Shown here in pieces: positions 34,100-42,688 of a DNA stretch of 64,000 nt. This DNA comes from SCTM01 sp965279655 (GTDB lineage Bacteria > Pseudomonadota > Alphaproteobacteria > Rhodospirillales > Rhodospirillaceae), in contig OZ257255.1 in assembly GCA_965279655.1 (NCBI GenBank), forward strand, positions 2,542,001 through 2,606,000. The letters are read 5' to 3'. The position numbers and the translations under genes are program-made. Position 1 is the first letter of the stretch. Each line of letters starts with the position of its first letter. A model generated the notes under the pieces. That model saw only the letters and a list, made by a program, of their open reading frames with translations. It was not told where the DNA came from and did not search any database.

Positions 34100-35395
34100 C
34101 TAGTCGGCCTTTCGCAGCATCAGGAAACGCTGGCCGTCCTTCGAATCCCAACTCGCGCGGGTGCCGGGGCTTTGAACGTAGTCCTTCTCGAACATCAGGC
34201 GCGGCGTGCCCACCTTTGCGTCCTGAATTGTCGCGCCGGTGATAACTTCCACGACCATGCGCTTGTTGTTCTCTCGGTAGAAGATCTCGTTGGTCCCGCG
34301 CGGCCAGATCGCCTCCAGACCGCCGTCGGTGGTGATCTGGCGGTTCGGGGCCGTATCGGGGAAGCCGCGCAGCATGACTTGGTATTTTCCCGTTTGATTG
34401 GACGTGTGGACCATCCACTTTCCGTCCTTCGAATATTCGACGCCGCCCTCAAGGAAGGGCGTGCGCAGGAGCGGCCACGGCTTCCGGTCGCCGTCGATCG
34501 GCAGCATCCACACATCGCGGTACGTCACCGGGTGAATCTCGGCGAAAGAGAGCTGCTTGCCGTCCGGCGTCCAGCTCTGCGGCGCGTTCTCATGTTCGCC
34601 GAAGGTCAGCTGCTCCGCTGTTCCCGTCCCGTCCGCGGCCTGCCAGAAAATCTTCGGCTTACCGCCGGTGCGATCCGAACTGTAGAGGACGCGCTTTCCA
34701 TCGGGGCTCCACGCGGGGTAGCGGTTGATCCCATCCTTCGTGATCTGCCGCATGGCGCCGCTGGCGACGTCGACGACATAAATGTCCGGCTTGTCGATGT
34801 GCACTTCGACAACGATCTGCTTTCCGTCCGGCGAAATGCGGGGCAGGTAGTAGTGACGCGGCGGCGATGGGACGACGGTCTCCTTGCCTTGACGATCCAC
34901 CCAGACCATCAGCCGCTGTTCTTTCCCGATCGCGCCCACGGTAGGTGTGAATTCGAAGCTGACATCCTTGAGCTTCGGCGAGGTCGCCGTCAGCGCCGTG
35001 GTGCCGGCGGGGAAGCCGTTGCGTTGCAACATATAGGTGAGAATCAAGAGCTGATCGTCGGGGGTCAGCGCCTGCCGCGCCTGCGGCGTCGGCGGCATGG
35101 TGGCGATGTTGTCGGCCAGGATCTCGCCGATCTTGAGGCCGCGCCACGTCTTGCTTCCCGGGGCTGTGGGCTTCGCGCCCCACTTTTCGATGTATTCGTT
35201 CCCAACCATGTGGGACGACGTGCGCGGCCCATTCATGAGCGCGGCGCCGTGACAAATGGAGCAGTTCTTTTCGTACAGCGCCTTGCCGGCCGCGGCCTGC
35301 TGTTCGGTGTAGATGCCTTGCGCGTCCGCGCCCTGCGCAACGTGCGCGAAAAGGAACGGGATCAGAAGCCCCGCCAAGAATCCTTTGCCGGCCAT
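34100..35395 (-). CDS. Periplasmic cytochrome c / TolB-like beta-propeller fusion
   Basis: 431 residues. A signal peptide (GKGFLAGLLIPFLFAHVAQG) is followed by a class I cytochrome c domain with heme motif CSICH and likely axial Met in IATMPPTP. Residues from about 150 form a TolB/PD40 WD-like propeller with repeated ISPDGKQIVVEV, WSPDGKRVLYSSDR and WTPDGKQLSFAE motifs. The N-terminal heme could pass electrons while the propeller binds a substrate or a partner. It lies 71 bp after TonB receptor 2 on the same strand, beyond a hairpin terminator (35422), so it is probably transcribed at lower level. The start at 35395 (MAGKGF) is preferred to the upstream ATG. Confidence 0.85.
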   Translation of the reverse strand: MAGKGFLAGLLIPFLFAHVAQGADAQGIYTEQQAAAGKALYEKNCSICHGAALMNGPRTSSHMVGNEYIEKWGAKPTAPGSKTWRGLKIGEILADNIATMPPTPQARQALTPDDQLLILTYMLQRNGFPAGTTALTATSPKLKDVSFEFTPTVGAIGKEQRLMVWVDRQGKETVVPSPPRHYYLPRISPDGKQIVVEVHIDKPDIYVVDVASGAMRQITKDGINRYPAWSPDGKRVLYSSDRTGGKPKIFWQAADGTGTAEQLTFGEHENAPQSWTPDGKQLSFAEIHPVTYRDVWMLPIDGDRKPWPLLRTPFLEGGVEYSKDGKWMVHTSNQTGKYQVMLRGFPDTAPNRQITTDGGLEAIWPRGTNEIFYRENNKRMVVEVITGATIQDAKVGTPRLMFEKDYVQSPGTRASWDSKDGQRFLMLRKAD

Positions 35396-35421
35396 TCTGC
35401 CCTCACCTTCACGATTCAAGA

Positions 35422-35452
35422 AAATCCCGGCGCGAGAATACCGCGCCGGGAG
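35422..35452 (-). terminator. Hairpin after TonB receptor 2
   Basis: Stem TCCCGGCGCG / CGCGCCGGGA with a 7-base loop, followed on the minus strand by TTTTC. It lies between the receptor stop and the cytochrome fusion gene and may reduce read-through instead of blocking it. Confidence 0.7.
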
Positions 35453-35466
35453 CCGTTTTCTCTAGA

Positions 35467-37869
35467 CTAGAACTCGTACGACGCGCGAATGCCCATCGCC
35501 CGCTTGCGCGGCGCGGTGAGGAAGGCGGTCGGATACTGCGTCGACACCGCGGGACGCGGATCGATCACGGACGATCCGCGGCGGCCACCGACCCATTGGT
35601 TCTGGTCGAAGACGTTGGTGACGTAGGCTTCGATACGCTTACCTTGGCCGGAAATGCCGGTCCGCAGGTTCAGGTTATAGGCCGCGCCGATCCAAGCTTG
35701 GTTGAACTCATCCACGTAGGTCTTGCCGGTGTATGTGCCTTCACCGCGGACATACCAGGTCAGTTCGTCGTTGATCGGAATGCGGTAGGTCGACGACAGC
35801 GACGCGGACGCCACCGGATACTCGAAGATCTTGAGGTTCGTGCCTTGCGTCAGGCCGGTGCCGGCGAACGCCGTGGGCGAGGCGAAGGAGTTGAACCGCG
35901 AACCGATGAGTTCCAGGGTCGCATCGACGTCCCAGTTGTCGGTGACTGCCGCATTCACTTCAGCCTCGAGGCCTTTCAGCGTGCCCTGGCGGACCGTGAA
36001 GAGCGTGGCGAAGTTCGCGACGAAGCCCGGGCCGCAGATGTTTCCGGGACAGGCGAACGCAACCTGGTTCTTCAGGTTGTTCCACTTGCCGTAGTAGATC
36101 GCGACGGCGTAACGCAGCCAGTTGATCTGCTGCTTCAAGCCGATCTCGAAGCTGTCCAGAGTCTCGGCACCGGTGCGCTCGACAAAGCCCGGGTCCGCGC
36201 GGACGGTGGCCGCCATGGCGGGGCTGAGCAGCGCGAAAGCGGCGTTGTTGAACCCGGGGTTCACCCCGCGCGCCCAACTGCCGTACAGCGTCATATCCTG
36301 CATCGGGTGATAGGTCAGGATCACGCGCGGCGCGAAGGCGTTGAACGATTGCGAGGTTTCGCTGGTCGTCTGGAAGGCGTTGGTGACCTTGTCGCGCTGG
36401 AAGCGCCCTTCAAGGTCGAGCTTCAGGTTGTCGAGGATGCTGTAGTGCGCACCGGCGAAAATGCCCCAATAATTGACCTTGTTCTGCGAGGCGTAGAAAG
36501 CCGGGATGTTGTAGACGATGTTGTTGTTCGTATCGACGCGCACGGCGAGACCGCCGGTCGGCTGTCCCAACTCCGCCTGCCGGAAGACGTTCGCGCCGAT
36601 CAGCCACGTAAATCGCTGATCCTGCGGCGAGGAAATCCGCATTTCGCCTTCGATATTCTCCCACATGACGGGAATGACGTTGACCGCCGCGCCGTCCACC
36701 ATGGACGAGCCCGCGGAGGTGATCTTCGACGTCGAATCGCCAAAGGCCGCGCGGAAATTGTAACCGTCGCCGAAATCGTAGGAGAGATCGGCCGTGATCC
36801 AATCGAACTTGCCGTGCAGCCCCATGTGGTCGAGGTCCGGCAGCTGGTTGTGCAGGGGATAATCGCGGATAACGCGCGGATTTGCCTGATTGAAGTTCAG
36901 GATGTCGGGAATGATGTTCGGCAAGTTCGAGCGCGCGAAAGACGGCGTGATGAAGCTTGTCGACGTATCGATGACGCTGGTCGGGACGCCGGGATCGCCC
37001 ATCTTCGGCAATTCGCCGCACCAATACTTCAGGGTGCCCCTCAGACACTCCGCCGAACTTCCTTCGATGTTCGGCTTGCTGGCGTTGAGGTCCACGAAGG
37101 CGGGATGCGAGTCATCGTCCACCGCGTGCGTGTAGCGCACGCGCACCGTCAAGCCGTCGATCGGCTTCGCCACGAGCGTGGCGTTGATGGAATCCGTCCG
37201 CTGCCGTCCGATCTTTCCGCCGTCCGACGCCGTGTAGCCGGCGCCGATCTGATTGGACTCTCCGGACACCCGAAACAACAGCTTCTCGCGAATGATCGGG
37301 CCTTCCGCGCTCAGAGAGAAGTTGCGGCCGCCGTATGATTCCGCGGACATCCCGACGCGGGCCGAGTACTCGTCCTTGGGTTCCCGCGTGATGAAGTTGA
37401 TCGCGCCGCCGAAGGTGCTGCGGCCGAAGTAGGCGCTCTGCGGTCCCTTGATAACTTCGACCCGCTCGACATCCTCGAACGTCATCGATTGGGCGCCGCC
37501 GAGGAGGTAGAGACCATCCACGAACACCGCCCCAAGCTGCGAGAGCGATCCGCCGACGCCGGCATTCATGCCGCGGAAGCGATAGGACGGCAGGATGCGG
37601 CCGCCGTTCCCGGTGTTCTGCTGGCGATAGGTGAAGCCGGGCGTGAACTTCGCCAGTTCGCTCATGTCGCGGATTTGGGACTGTTCGATGCTCGCGGCGG
37701 TGAGCGTGGTGATGGCGAGCGGAATGTCGGTCAGGTTTTCCTGGCGTTGCCGGGCCGTCACGACGATCTCTTCCAGGCCCGCGCTCGATTGCGCGACGGC
37801 GGCGGATGCCGGGACGACGAGCAGCAGTGCCGCGTAAGTGAGACGACGACGCAAGTCCTTGAAGCGCAT
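35467..37869 (-). CDS. TonB-dependent receptor 2
   Basis: 800 residues, outer membrane. The signal peptide is YAALLLVVPASAAVAQ. A TonB-box region LEEIVVTARQRQENLTDIPL precedes a plug with VERVEVIKGPQSAYFGRSTF. The barrel ends AMGIRASYEF. AGGGGGAAACAC precedes the ATG. It is divergent from the MFS/MarR unit, and the operator at 38183 lies in the shared 357-bp region. The cytochrome-propeller gene follows. Ligand unknown; the neighbouring MarR-controlled CoA enzymes suggest a hydrophobic organic compound. Confidence 0.94.
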   Translation of the reverse strand: MRFKDLRRRLTYAALLLVVPASAAVAQSSAGLEEIVVTARQRQENLTDIPLAITTLTAASIEQSQIRDMSELAKFTPGFTYRQQNTGNGGRILPSYRFRGMNAGVGGSLSQLGAVFVDGLYLLGGAQSMTFEDVERVEVIKGPQSAYFGRSTFGGAINFITREPKDEYSARVGMSAESYGGRNFSLSAEGPIIREKLLFRVSGESNQIGAGYTASDGGKIGRQRTDSINATLVAKPIDGLTVRVRYTHAVDDDSHPAFVDLNASKPNIEGSSAECLRGTLKYWCGELPKMGDPGVPTSVIDTSTSFITPSFARSNLPNIIPDILNFNQANPRVIRDYPLHNQLPDLDHMGLHGKFDWITADLSYDFGDGYNFRAAFGDSTSKITSAGSSMVDGAAVNVIPVMWENIEGEMRISSPQDQRFTWLIGANVFRQAELGQPTGGLAVRVDTNNNIVYNIPAFYASQNKVNYWGIFAGAHYSILDNLKLDLEGRFQRDKVTNAFQTTSETSQSFNAFAPRVILTYHPMQDMTLYGSWARGVNPGFNNAAFALLSPAMAATVRADPGFVERTGAETLDSFEIGLKQQINWLRYAVAIYYGKWNNLKNQVAFACPGNICGPGFVANFATLFTVRQGTLKGLEAEVNAAVTDNWDVDATLELIGSRFNSFASPTAFAGTGLTQGTNLKIFEYPVASASLSSTYRIPINDELTWYVRGEGTYTGKTYVDEFNQAWIGAAYNLNLRTGISGQGKRIEAYVTNVFDQNQWVGGRRGSSVIDPRPAVSTQYPTAFLTAPRKRAMGIRASYEF

Positions 37870-38182
37870 GTGTTTCCCCCTGGTACGTTATGCAACTCAG
37901 CGCAGGGTGGATGATCCGGTTGCCGACCGCCACCCGCAAACGACATTTGAAGCGCTCACCACTCCGTGAGCACCACCTCGAGGGTGCAACCGACGGCCTC
38001 TGACCGGAAATGGCGATCCATGTCCAAGACTATCGACGTACGGCTGCCGCGGCGCGGCACCTCCGCGATCTGGCGACGACCTGCGCATGCGCCACGGGAG
38101 ATTCACGCCGGTCATTCGGCGACGCGGCAGCGTCCGACGGGCATCCGCCATTTCGATTGACCTGGAAAATATCCCATGCAAC

Positions 38183-38199
38183 CGTCAAATTAGTTGACG
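38183..38199. promoter_or_regulatory. MarR-type operator, site 1
   Basis: CGTCAA-ATTAG-TTGACG, perfect arms with a 5-base spacer. It is 28 bp before the MFS ATG (38227). The region from 37870 to 38226 also serves TonB receptor 2 on the other strand, and shows no other clear gene. The MarR regulator gene at 39537 follows the MFS gene, so this site probably gives autoregulation. Confidence 0.8.
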
Positions 38200-38226
38200 A
38201 AATATCTCGGCATTGACCGGTGCGCG

Positions 38227-39528
38227 ATGGGTCTCGGACGGAAACCCCTGTACGCGATTTTCTGCCTGATGGCGGCCTACGTGCTCGCCTTCGTGGATCG
38301 CACGATCCTGAGTCTCATGCTCGACCCGATCCGCAAGGAATTCCAACTCTCGGATGCGGAAGTGAGCCTGCTCGCGGGCTTCGCATTTGCGCTGCTGTAT
38401 GCCGTCCTCGGCCTGCCGATGGGGCGCATCGCGGACACGTCGAGCCGAAAGCGGCTCATCATCTGGGGCATTGTCGGCTGGAGCATCGCGACCGCCTTGT
38501 GCGGCGCCGCACGCAACGTCACGCAGCTGTTCCTGGCACGTGTGGGCGTCGGGGTCGGTGAGGCCTCGTTGACGCCGGCATCGTACTCGATGATCGGCGA
38601 CCTGGTCCCCCGGGAACGCTTGGGCTTCGCCATGAGTCTCTACGGCATCGGCGCCACGCTCGGCGTCGGCCTGGCGATGGCCCTGGGCGGCGCAATCGTG
38701 CAATGGGCGATGACCGCCCCGCCGATGGACCTGCCGTTGTTCGGCCAACTCTCCGGCTGGCGGGCGGCGTTCGTGCTCGCCGGCGTGCCCGGCATTCCGC
38801 TGGCGATCCTGTTCTGGCTCACGGTGCCTGAACCCGCGCGGAAGGTCGCGGGCGGCGCGCAAGAGGCCACGTTCGGCCAGCTGTTGGCGCACATGCGCAA
38901 ACACGCAGGAGCCTTCAGCGCAGCGCTGCTGAGCTATTCCCTCGCCGCGATCACCATCTACGCCTTCGTCGTCTGGGCGCCGTCCTATTTCTTCCGGGTT
39001 CACGGCCTGAAGCCGGTCCAGGTCGGGCTGGGGCTTGCCGTCATCCTGGGCCTGGGCAGTTCGATCGGCGCGATCGTCGGCGGCTTCGTCTCCGACGCCC
39101 TGCAGCGGCGCGGACGCAATGACGCCCCGGCTTTGGTCATCATGGTGACTCAGCTGATCTGCGTGCCGTTTCTCGTGACGGGCTACCTGGCGTCCGATGC
39201 CACCACGGCCATGGTCCTGCTGGGGACGGGAATGCTCATCCTGGGGGCCTTCGGCGGCTGTCAGCATGTGACGTTCCAGACGATGACCCCGACCCGCCTG
39301 CGCGGCCAGATCGGGGCGGTCTATCTGCTGGCGACGAGCATGATCGGCCTCAGCCTGGGGCCGTTCATCATCGGGTTGCTCACCGGGATGTTGGGTGGAC
39401 CGGAGAAGATCGCTCAGTCCCTCGCCATCCTGGCCGCGTTGGTCGGGCCGATCGCGGCGGGCCTGCTGGCGCTGGCCCTGAGATCGATCCGGACAGCGGT
39501 TGCGGAGACCACCGCCGGCACGGCATAA
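38227..39528 (+). CDS. MFS transporter (spinster/organic anion type)
   Basis: 433 residues with 12 predicted helices. MFS signature A is GRIADTSSRKRLIIWG, and the first helix is FCLMAAYVLAFVDRTILSLML as in spinster-like (Spns) and aromatic-acid permeases. Internal LYGIGATLGVGLAMALGG and GGFVSDALQRRGRND agree. The open frame begins at TTG 38194, but that codon lies inside the operator, so the ATG at 38227 (MGLGRKPLYA) is chosen. It sits 8 bp before the MarR gene. It likely moves the small acid or its metabolite whose catabolism the regulon controls. Confidence 0.88.
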   Translation: MGLGRKPLYAIFCLMAAYVLAFVDRTILSLMLDPIRKEFQLSDAEVSLLAGFAFALLYAVLGLPMGRIADTSSRKRLIIWGIVGWSIATALCGAARNVTQLFLARVGVGVGEASLTPASYSMIGDLVPRERLGFAMSLYGIGATLGVGLAMALGGAIVQWAMTAPPMDLPLFGQLSGWRAAFVLAGVPGIPLAILFWLTVPEPARKVAGGAQEATFGQLLAHMRKHAGAFSAALLSYSLAAITIYAFVVWAPSYFFRVHGLKPVQVGLGLAVILGLGSSIGAIVGGFVSDALQRRGRNDAPALVIMVTQLICVPFLVTGYLASDATTAMVLLGTGMLILGAFGGCQHVTFQTMTPTRLRGQIGAVYLLATSMIGLSLGPFIIGLLTGMLGGPEKIAQSLAILAALVGPIAAGLLALALRSIRTAVAETTAGTA

Positions 39529-39536
39529 GTGGCTCA

Positions 39537-40031
39537 ATGCGCAGCATCGACTACCTCATCATTCCCCTGTGGGAAGCGTTCGGCTGGTTCGACGAGGGCC
39601 TGCAAAGCTCGTTGAAGCTGCGCGGCTGGCAGACCATGACCCGGCCGGAATCGGCCGTGATGATTCATGTGATTTTGGGCATCAATCGACCGTCGGATAT
39701 CGCGCGCAATCTCGGCCTGACCCGGCAGGCAATCCACATCACCATCAGCAAGATGGTCGAGAAAGGCGTGTTGGAACTGCACAGCGATCCGTTGGACGCG
39801 CGCGTGAGCGTTGTCGGCCTGACAAAGGTCGGCAAGGAGATGCGCCGAGATGCCAAGACGATCGTGCAATACATCGAAAGCGTTCTGACCGAGCGGATCG
39901 GCGCGCAGCGTGTACGCAGCCTGAAGGCCGCGCTGGCGCCGGACTGGGGCGCGCCGGTGCTCTACACCGGGCAGCTGCAGTCCAAGCGTTCCAAGAAGAA
40001 GGCCGCGCCCGCGAAGCGCAAGACCAGGTAG
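39537..40031 (+). CDS. MarR-family regulator 1
   Basis: 164 residues. An N-terminal helix SIDYLIIPLWEAFGWFDEGL is followed by a winged HTH with RPSDIARNLGLTRQAIHITI and the wing SDPLDARVSVVGLTKVGK. It resembles regulator 2 at 56622 in size and order (GW, then HTH with ARNLGLTRQAIH versus GRLLGISRQAIH, then LAPDWG/LSQDWG). It lies 8 bp after the MFS gene. Its stop TAG and the stop of the convergent acyl-CoA synthetase are directly adjacent. It probably binds the GTCAA-N5-TTGAC palindrome and releases it with a CoA-thioester or acid ligand. Confidence 0.87.
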   Translation: MRSIDYLIIPLWEAFGWFDEGLQSSLKLRGWQTMTRPESAVMIHVILGINRPSDIARNLGLTRQAIHITISKMVEKGVLELHSDPLDARVSVVGLTKVGKEMRRDAKTIVQYIESVLTERIGAQRVRSLKAALAPDWGAPVLYTGQLQSKRSKKKAAPAKRKTR

Positions 40032-41573
40032 CTAGCGCGGCGCGCCTTGCGCGGCGTAGTGATTGCGCAATTCCGTCTTGAGGATCTTGCCGGCGGCGTT
40101 GCGCGGCAGCGGCGCACGCCGCACCTCGAACGTCTTCGGACACTTATAGGCGGCGATGCGCTCGCGCATGAATGCCGTGACGCTCTCGAGATCCACGGCG
40201 TCCTTGTCCTTCGGCACGATGATGCCATGGACGCGTTCGCCCCATTGGCTGTCGGGCACGCCGATGATCGCGCATTCGTCGACCAGCGGGTGCGTCGAGA
40301 GAACACTTTCGACCTCGATGGAATAGACGTTCTCGCCGCCGGTGATGATCATGTCTTTCAAGCGGTCGGTGATGTAGATGAAGCCCTGTTCGTCGATGTA
40401 TCCGCCGTCCTGGGTGTGCATCCAGCCGTCGCGCAGGGCCGCGGCGGTTTCCGCGGGCCGGTTCCAGTAGCCGAGCATGACGTTGTCGCCGCGCCCGACA
40501 ATCTCGCCCATTTGACCCGGCGGCACTTCCTGTCCCTCCGGATCGACGATGCGCAGCTCGTAGCCGTAGATGACCTTGCCGACGGAATTGAGCTTCGCCG
40601 GATCCGCGCCCGGACGATGACACTCCGGCCCGAGCAAGGTGCTCGCGGCCATCTCGGTCATACCGTAGCCCTGCACGAAGTCGGTTTGCGGGAAGCGCGC
40701 GCGTGCCGCGACATAGGTGCCCATCGGCATGGGCGCCCCGCCGTAACCCAGCACCATGAGGGACGATAACTCCGTGGTCGCGGCGCGCGGATGCTTGGCA
40801 AGCCGGTCGATCACCGCCGGGACCGTGAAGATATGCGTGATCCCCCAACGCGCGATCAGGTCGAGGATGAGGTCCTCCGACAGTTTGCGCGTGAGGACAT
40901 GCTGGCCGGCGACCATGGTGGTCATGAACAGGCCGATGTCGGCGAGATGGAACATGGGGGCGGCATGAAGGTTCACGCAGCGCTCATCCACTTTCAGCGC
41001 CATGATCAGGCTCGACGCCATGCAGTGCAGATTGTTGTGCGACAGCATCACGCCCTTCGGCAGACCCGTGGTGCCGCCGGTATAGAAGATGCCCGCCAGA
41101 TCGTTCGACGAGCCGCTGACCTCTCCCATCGGCTCGGATGCCGCGATCAGGCTCGCGATGTCACGCCCCCCCGGGACACCCTCTTCGTCCATGGCGACGT
41201 ACACGCGGTCGCTTGGCCCGTTCTGGCGCAGGATTGCGACCATGGGGATGTATTCGCGGCCGAAGCACACGACCCGCACGCCCGCATCCTCGAGCTGGAA
41301 GGCGATCTCCTTGGCGGCAAGGCGGGTATTGAGCGGAACGACGACGGCGCCCATCCAGACGACGGCGTAGTAGAGTTCCAGGAAGGTGTCGCAGTTGTTC
41401 GCCAGGATGGCGACACGGTCACCGGTGTTCACCCCAAGGCCGGCGAGCCCCGAAGCCAGGCGCGTGACGCGGTCCGCCAGCGTGCGGTAGTCACGCACGC
41501 GTTCGCCGTCGATGGTGGCGCGCCCGGTCGGGTTGACGCGCACCGCACGGCACAGGGGTTGGCTCAAGCGCAT
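40032..41573 (-). CDS. Acyl-CoA synthetase (AMP-binding) 1
   Basis: 513 residues. The adenylate-forming motifs are A3 FYTGGTTGLPKGVM, A5 GYGMTE, A7 HTQDGGYIDEQGF, A8 YITDRLKDMIITGGENVYS and A10 (RNAAGKILK). It activates a carboxylic acid with ATP and CoA, and falls among medium-chain or aromatic acid ligases such as FadK or benzoate/4-coumarate ligases. It lies 97 bp after SUMF1 copy 3 on the same strand. It converges on the MarR 1 gene. Substrate not predictable. Confidence 0.92.
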   Translation of the reverse strand: MRLSQPLCRAVRVNPTGRATIDGERVRDYRTLADRVTRLASGLAGLGVNTGDRVAILANNCDTFLELYYAVVWMGAVVVPLNTRLAAKEIAFQLEDAGVRVVCFGREYIPMVAILRQNGPSDRVYVAMDEEGVPGGRDIASLIAASEPMGEVSGSSNDLAGIFYTGGTTGLPKGVMLSHNNLHCMASSLIMALKVDERCVNLHAAPMFHLADIGLFMTTMVAGQHVLTRKLSEDLILDLIARWGITHIFTVPAVIDRLAKHPRAATTELSSLMVLGYGGAPMPMGTYVAARARFPQTDFVQGYGMTEMAASTLLGPECHRPGADPAKLNSVGKVIYGYELRIVDPEGQEVPPGQMGEIVGRGDNVMLGYWNRPAETAAALRDGWMHTQDGGYIDEQGFIYITDRLKDMIITGGENVYSIEVESVLSTHPLVDECAIIGVPDSQWGERVHGIIVPKDKDAVDLESVTAFMRERIAAYKCPKTFEVRRAPLPRNAAGKILKTELRNHYAAQGAPR

Positions 41574-41670
41574 GTTCTATGCTCGGCGCGTTGGGTCTGC
41601 ATGCCTTGCTGGCAATGATGACGCCATCATACCGCAGCCGGGCGCGAGCAGCGATCCCGGCTTATCGGCG

Positions 41671-42609
41671 CTAGGGCGCATTGGCGACGACGCGAAAACC
41701 CATGACGTTAAGGCGGGTTTCAGGCTTGTGGTCCGCGCCGCGCGCCGTGGAATGCATCCAGTAAGCCACCGACATGGAACCGCCGCCGCGGGTGCGCGGG
41801 CAATCGGTGGCGGTGTCCTTGCGCACGCCGTCGCGCGGGTAGTCGGCGAGGCTTTCCGGGCCACCGCAGTCATTCACCCATTCCCAGGTGTTGCCGATCA
41901 GATCGCTCAGGCCGAACGCGTTCGGCGGATAGGAGGCGACCGGGGCCATGGAGGCAAAGCCGTCGTCGCAATGTAGCTCCCGCGAGGTCTTGGAGAGATC
42001 GGTGTAGCGGATGTCGCCGACGTTGACGTGCTTGCAGGCCTCGTCCGGACCGCCGGCCCACGGATATGGACCGGTGGTGCCCGCGCGCGTGGCGTATTCG
42101 TACTGCGCCTCGTTGGGCAGGGCGTACTTGCGATTCGGCGCCTTCTTATTCAGCCAGGCGACGTAGGCCTGTATGTCAGGGAAGGTCACACAGACGACCG
42201 GGTCGTTATCGACGGGGGCGCGGCCGTCTTCCCACTGGGGTTGTTCCCAGGTGGCTTCGGGCTTGCCTTCGGGGAGCTTCCAGTAGGATTTGCAGCCGCC
42301 GCCCACTTTGTAGCCGGTCTCTTTCACGAAGGCGCGCCACTGGGCGATGGTGACTTCCGTTTTGCCCATCGCGAACGGCTTCTCGAACTTGACCGTGATC
42401 GCCGGCGAACCGAAGCCCATCTTCTTGCCGTTGGGCTGCGTGCCCGCCTCGCCCATGACGAAGGAGCCCACGGGCAAGACCACCAACTCGGGGCACTCCG
42501 CGCAGTCTTTGATGACGCGCATCTTGTCGGCCGCGTGCGCGGCTTGAAGGCCGCCGAGCAGAATGGCTACCGATGCGAGGATGCGGAGGGGCGAGAGACC
42601 GTCGGACAT
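41671..42609 (-). CDS. Secreted SUMF1/FGE-fold protein, copy 3
   Basis: 312 residues. A signal peptide (LRILASVAILLGGLQAAHA) is followed by KDCAECPELVVLPVGSFVMG, the motif shared by all three copies. The domain has KPFAMGKTEVTIAQWRAF, ALPNEAQYEYATRAG and LSDLIGNTWEWVNDCG. The active-site region is TRGGGSMSVAYWMHSTARG, with no cysteines, so not catalytic as an FGE. The ATG at 42609 follows AAGGATCG. It lies between TonB receptor 3 and acyl-CoA synthetase 1. Confidence 0.88.
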   Translation of the reverse strand: MSDGLSPLRILASVAILLGGLQAAHAADKMRVIKDCAECPELVVLPVGSFVMGEAGTQPNGKKMGFGSPAITVKFEKPFAMGKTEVTIAQWRAFVKETGYKVGGGCKSYWKLPEGKPEATWEQPQWEDGRAPVDNDPVVCVTFPDIQAYVAWLNKKAPNRKYALPNEAQYEYATRAGTTGPYPWAGGPDEACKHVNVGDIRYTDLSKTSRELHCDDGFASMAPVASYPPNAFGLSDLIGNTWEWVNDCGGPESLADYPRDGVRKDTATDCPRTRGGGSMSVAYWMHSTARGADHKPETRLNVMGFRVVANAP

Positions 42610-42634
42610 TGTGCGATCCTTCAGATGAGTGCCG

Positions 42635-42677
42635 CAAAAAAGAGACCGGCCCACAGCGGTGACGCCATGAGCCGGTC
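42635..42677 (-). terminator. Terminator after TonB receptor 3
   Basis: Stem GACCGGC / GCCGGTC with an inner GGCG/CGCT-like loop, followed on the minus strand by TCTTTTTTG. It lies 12 bp after the receptor stop and separates it from SUMF1 copy 3. Confidence 0.75.
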
Positions 42678-42688
42678 GGTATCGGACT

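Noticed and set aside
35596..37338. A 580-residue plus-strand frame opposite TonB receptor 2
   Set aside because: Shadow; the receptor has a signal peptide, plug and barrel features.
38194..38226. TTG start for the MFS transporter at 38194
   Set aside because: The codon lies inside operator site 1, and the extra 11 residues add no transporter sequence. The ATG at 38227 is preferred.
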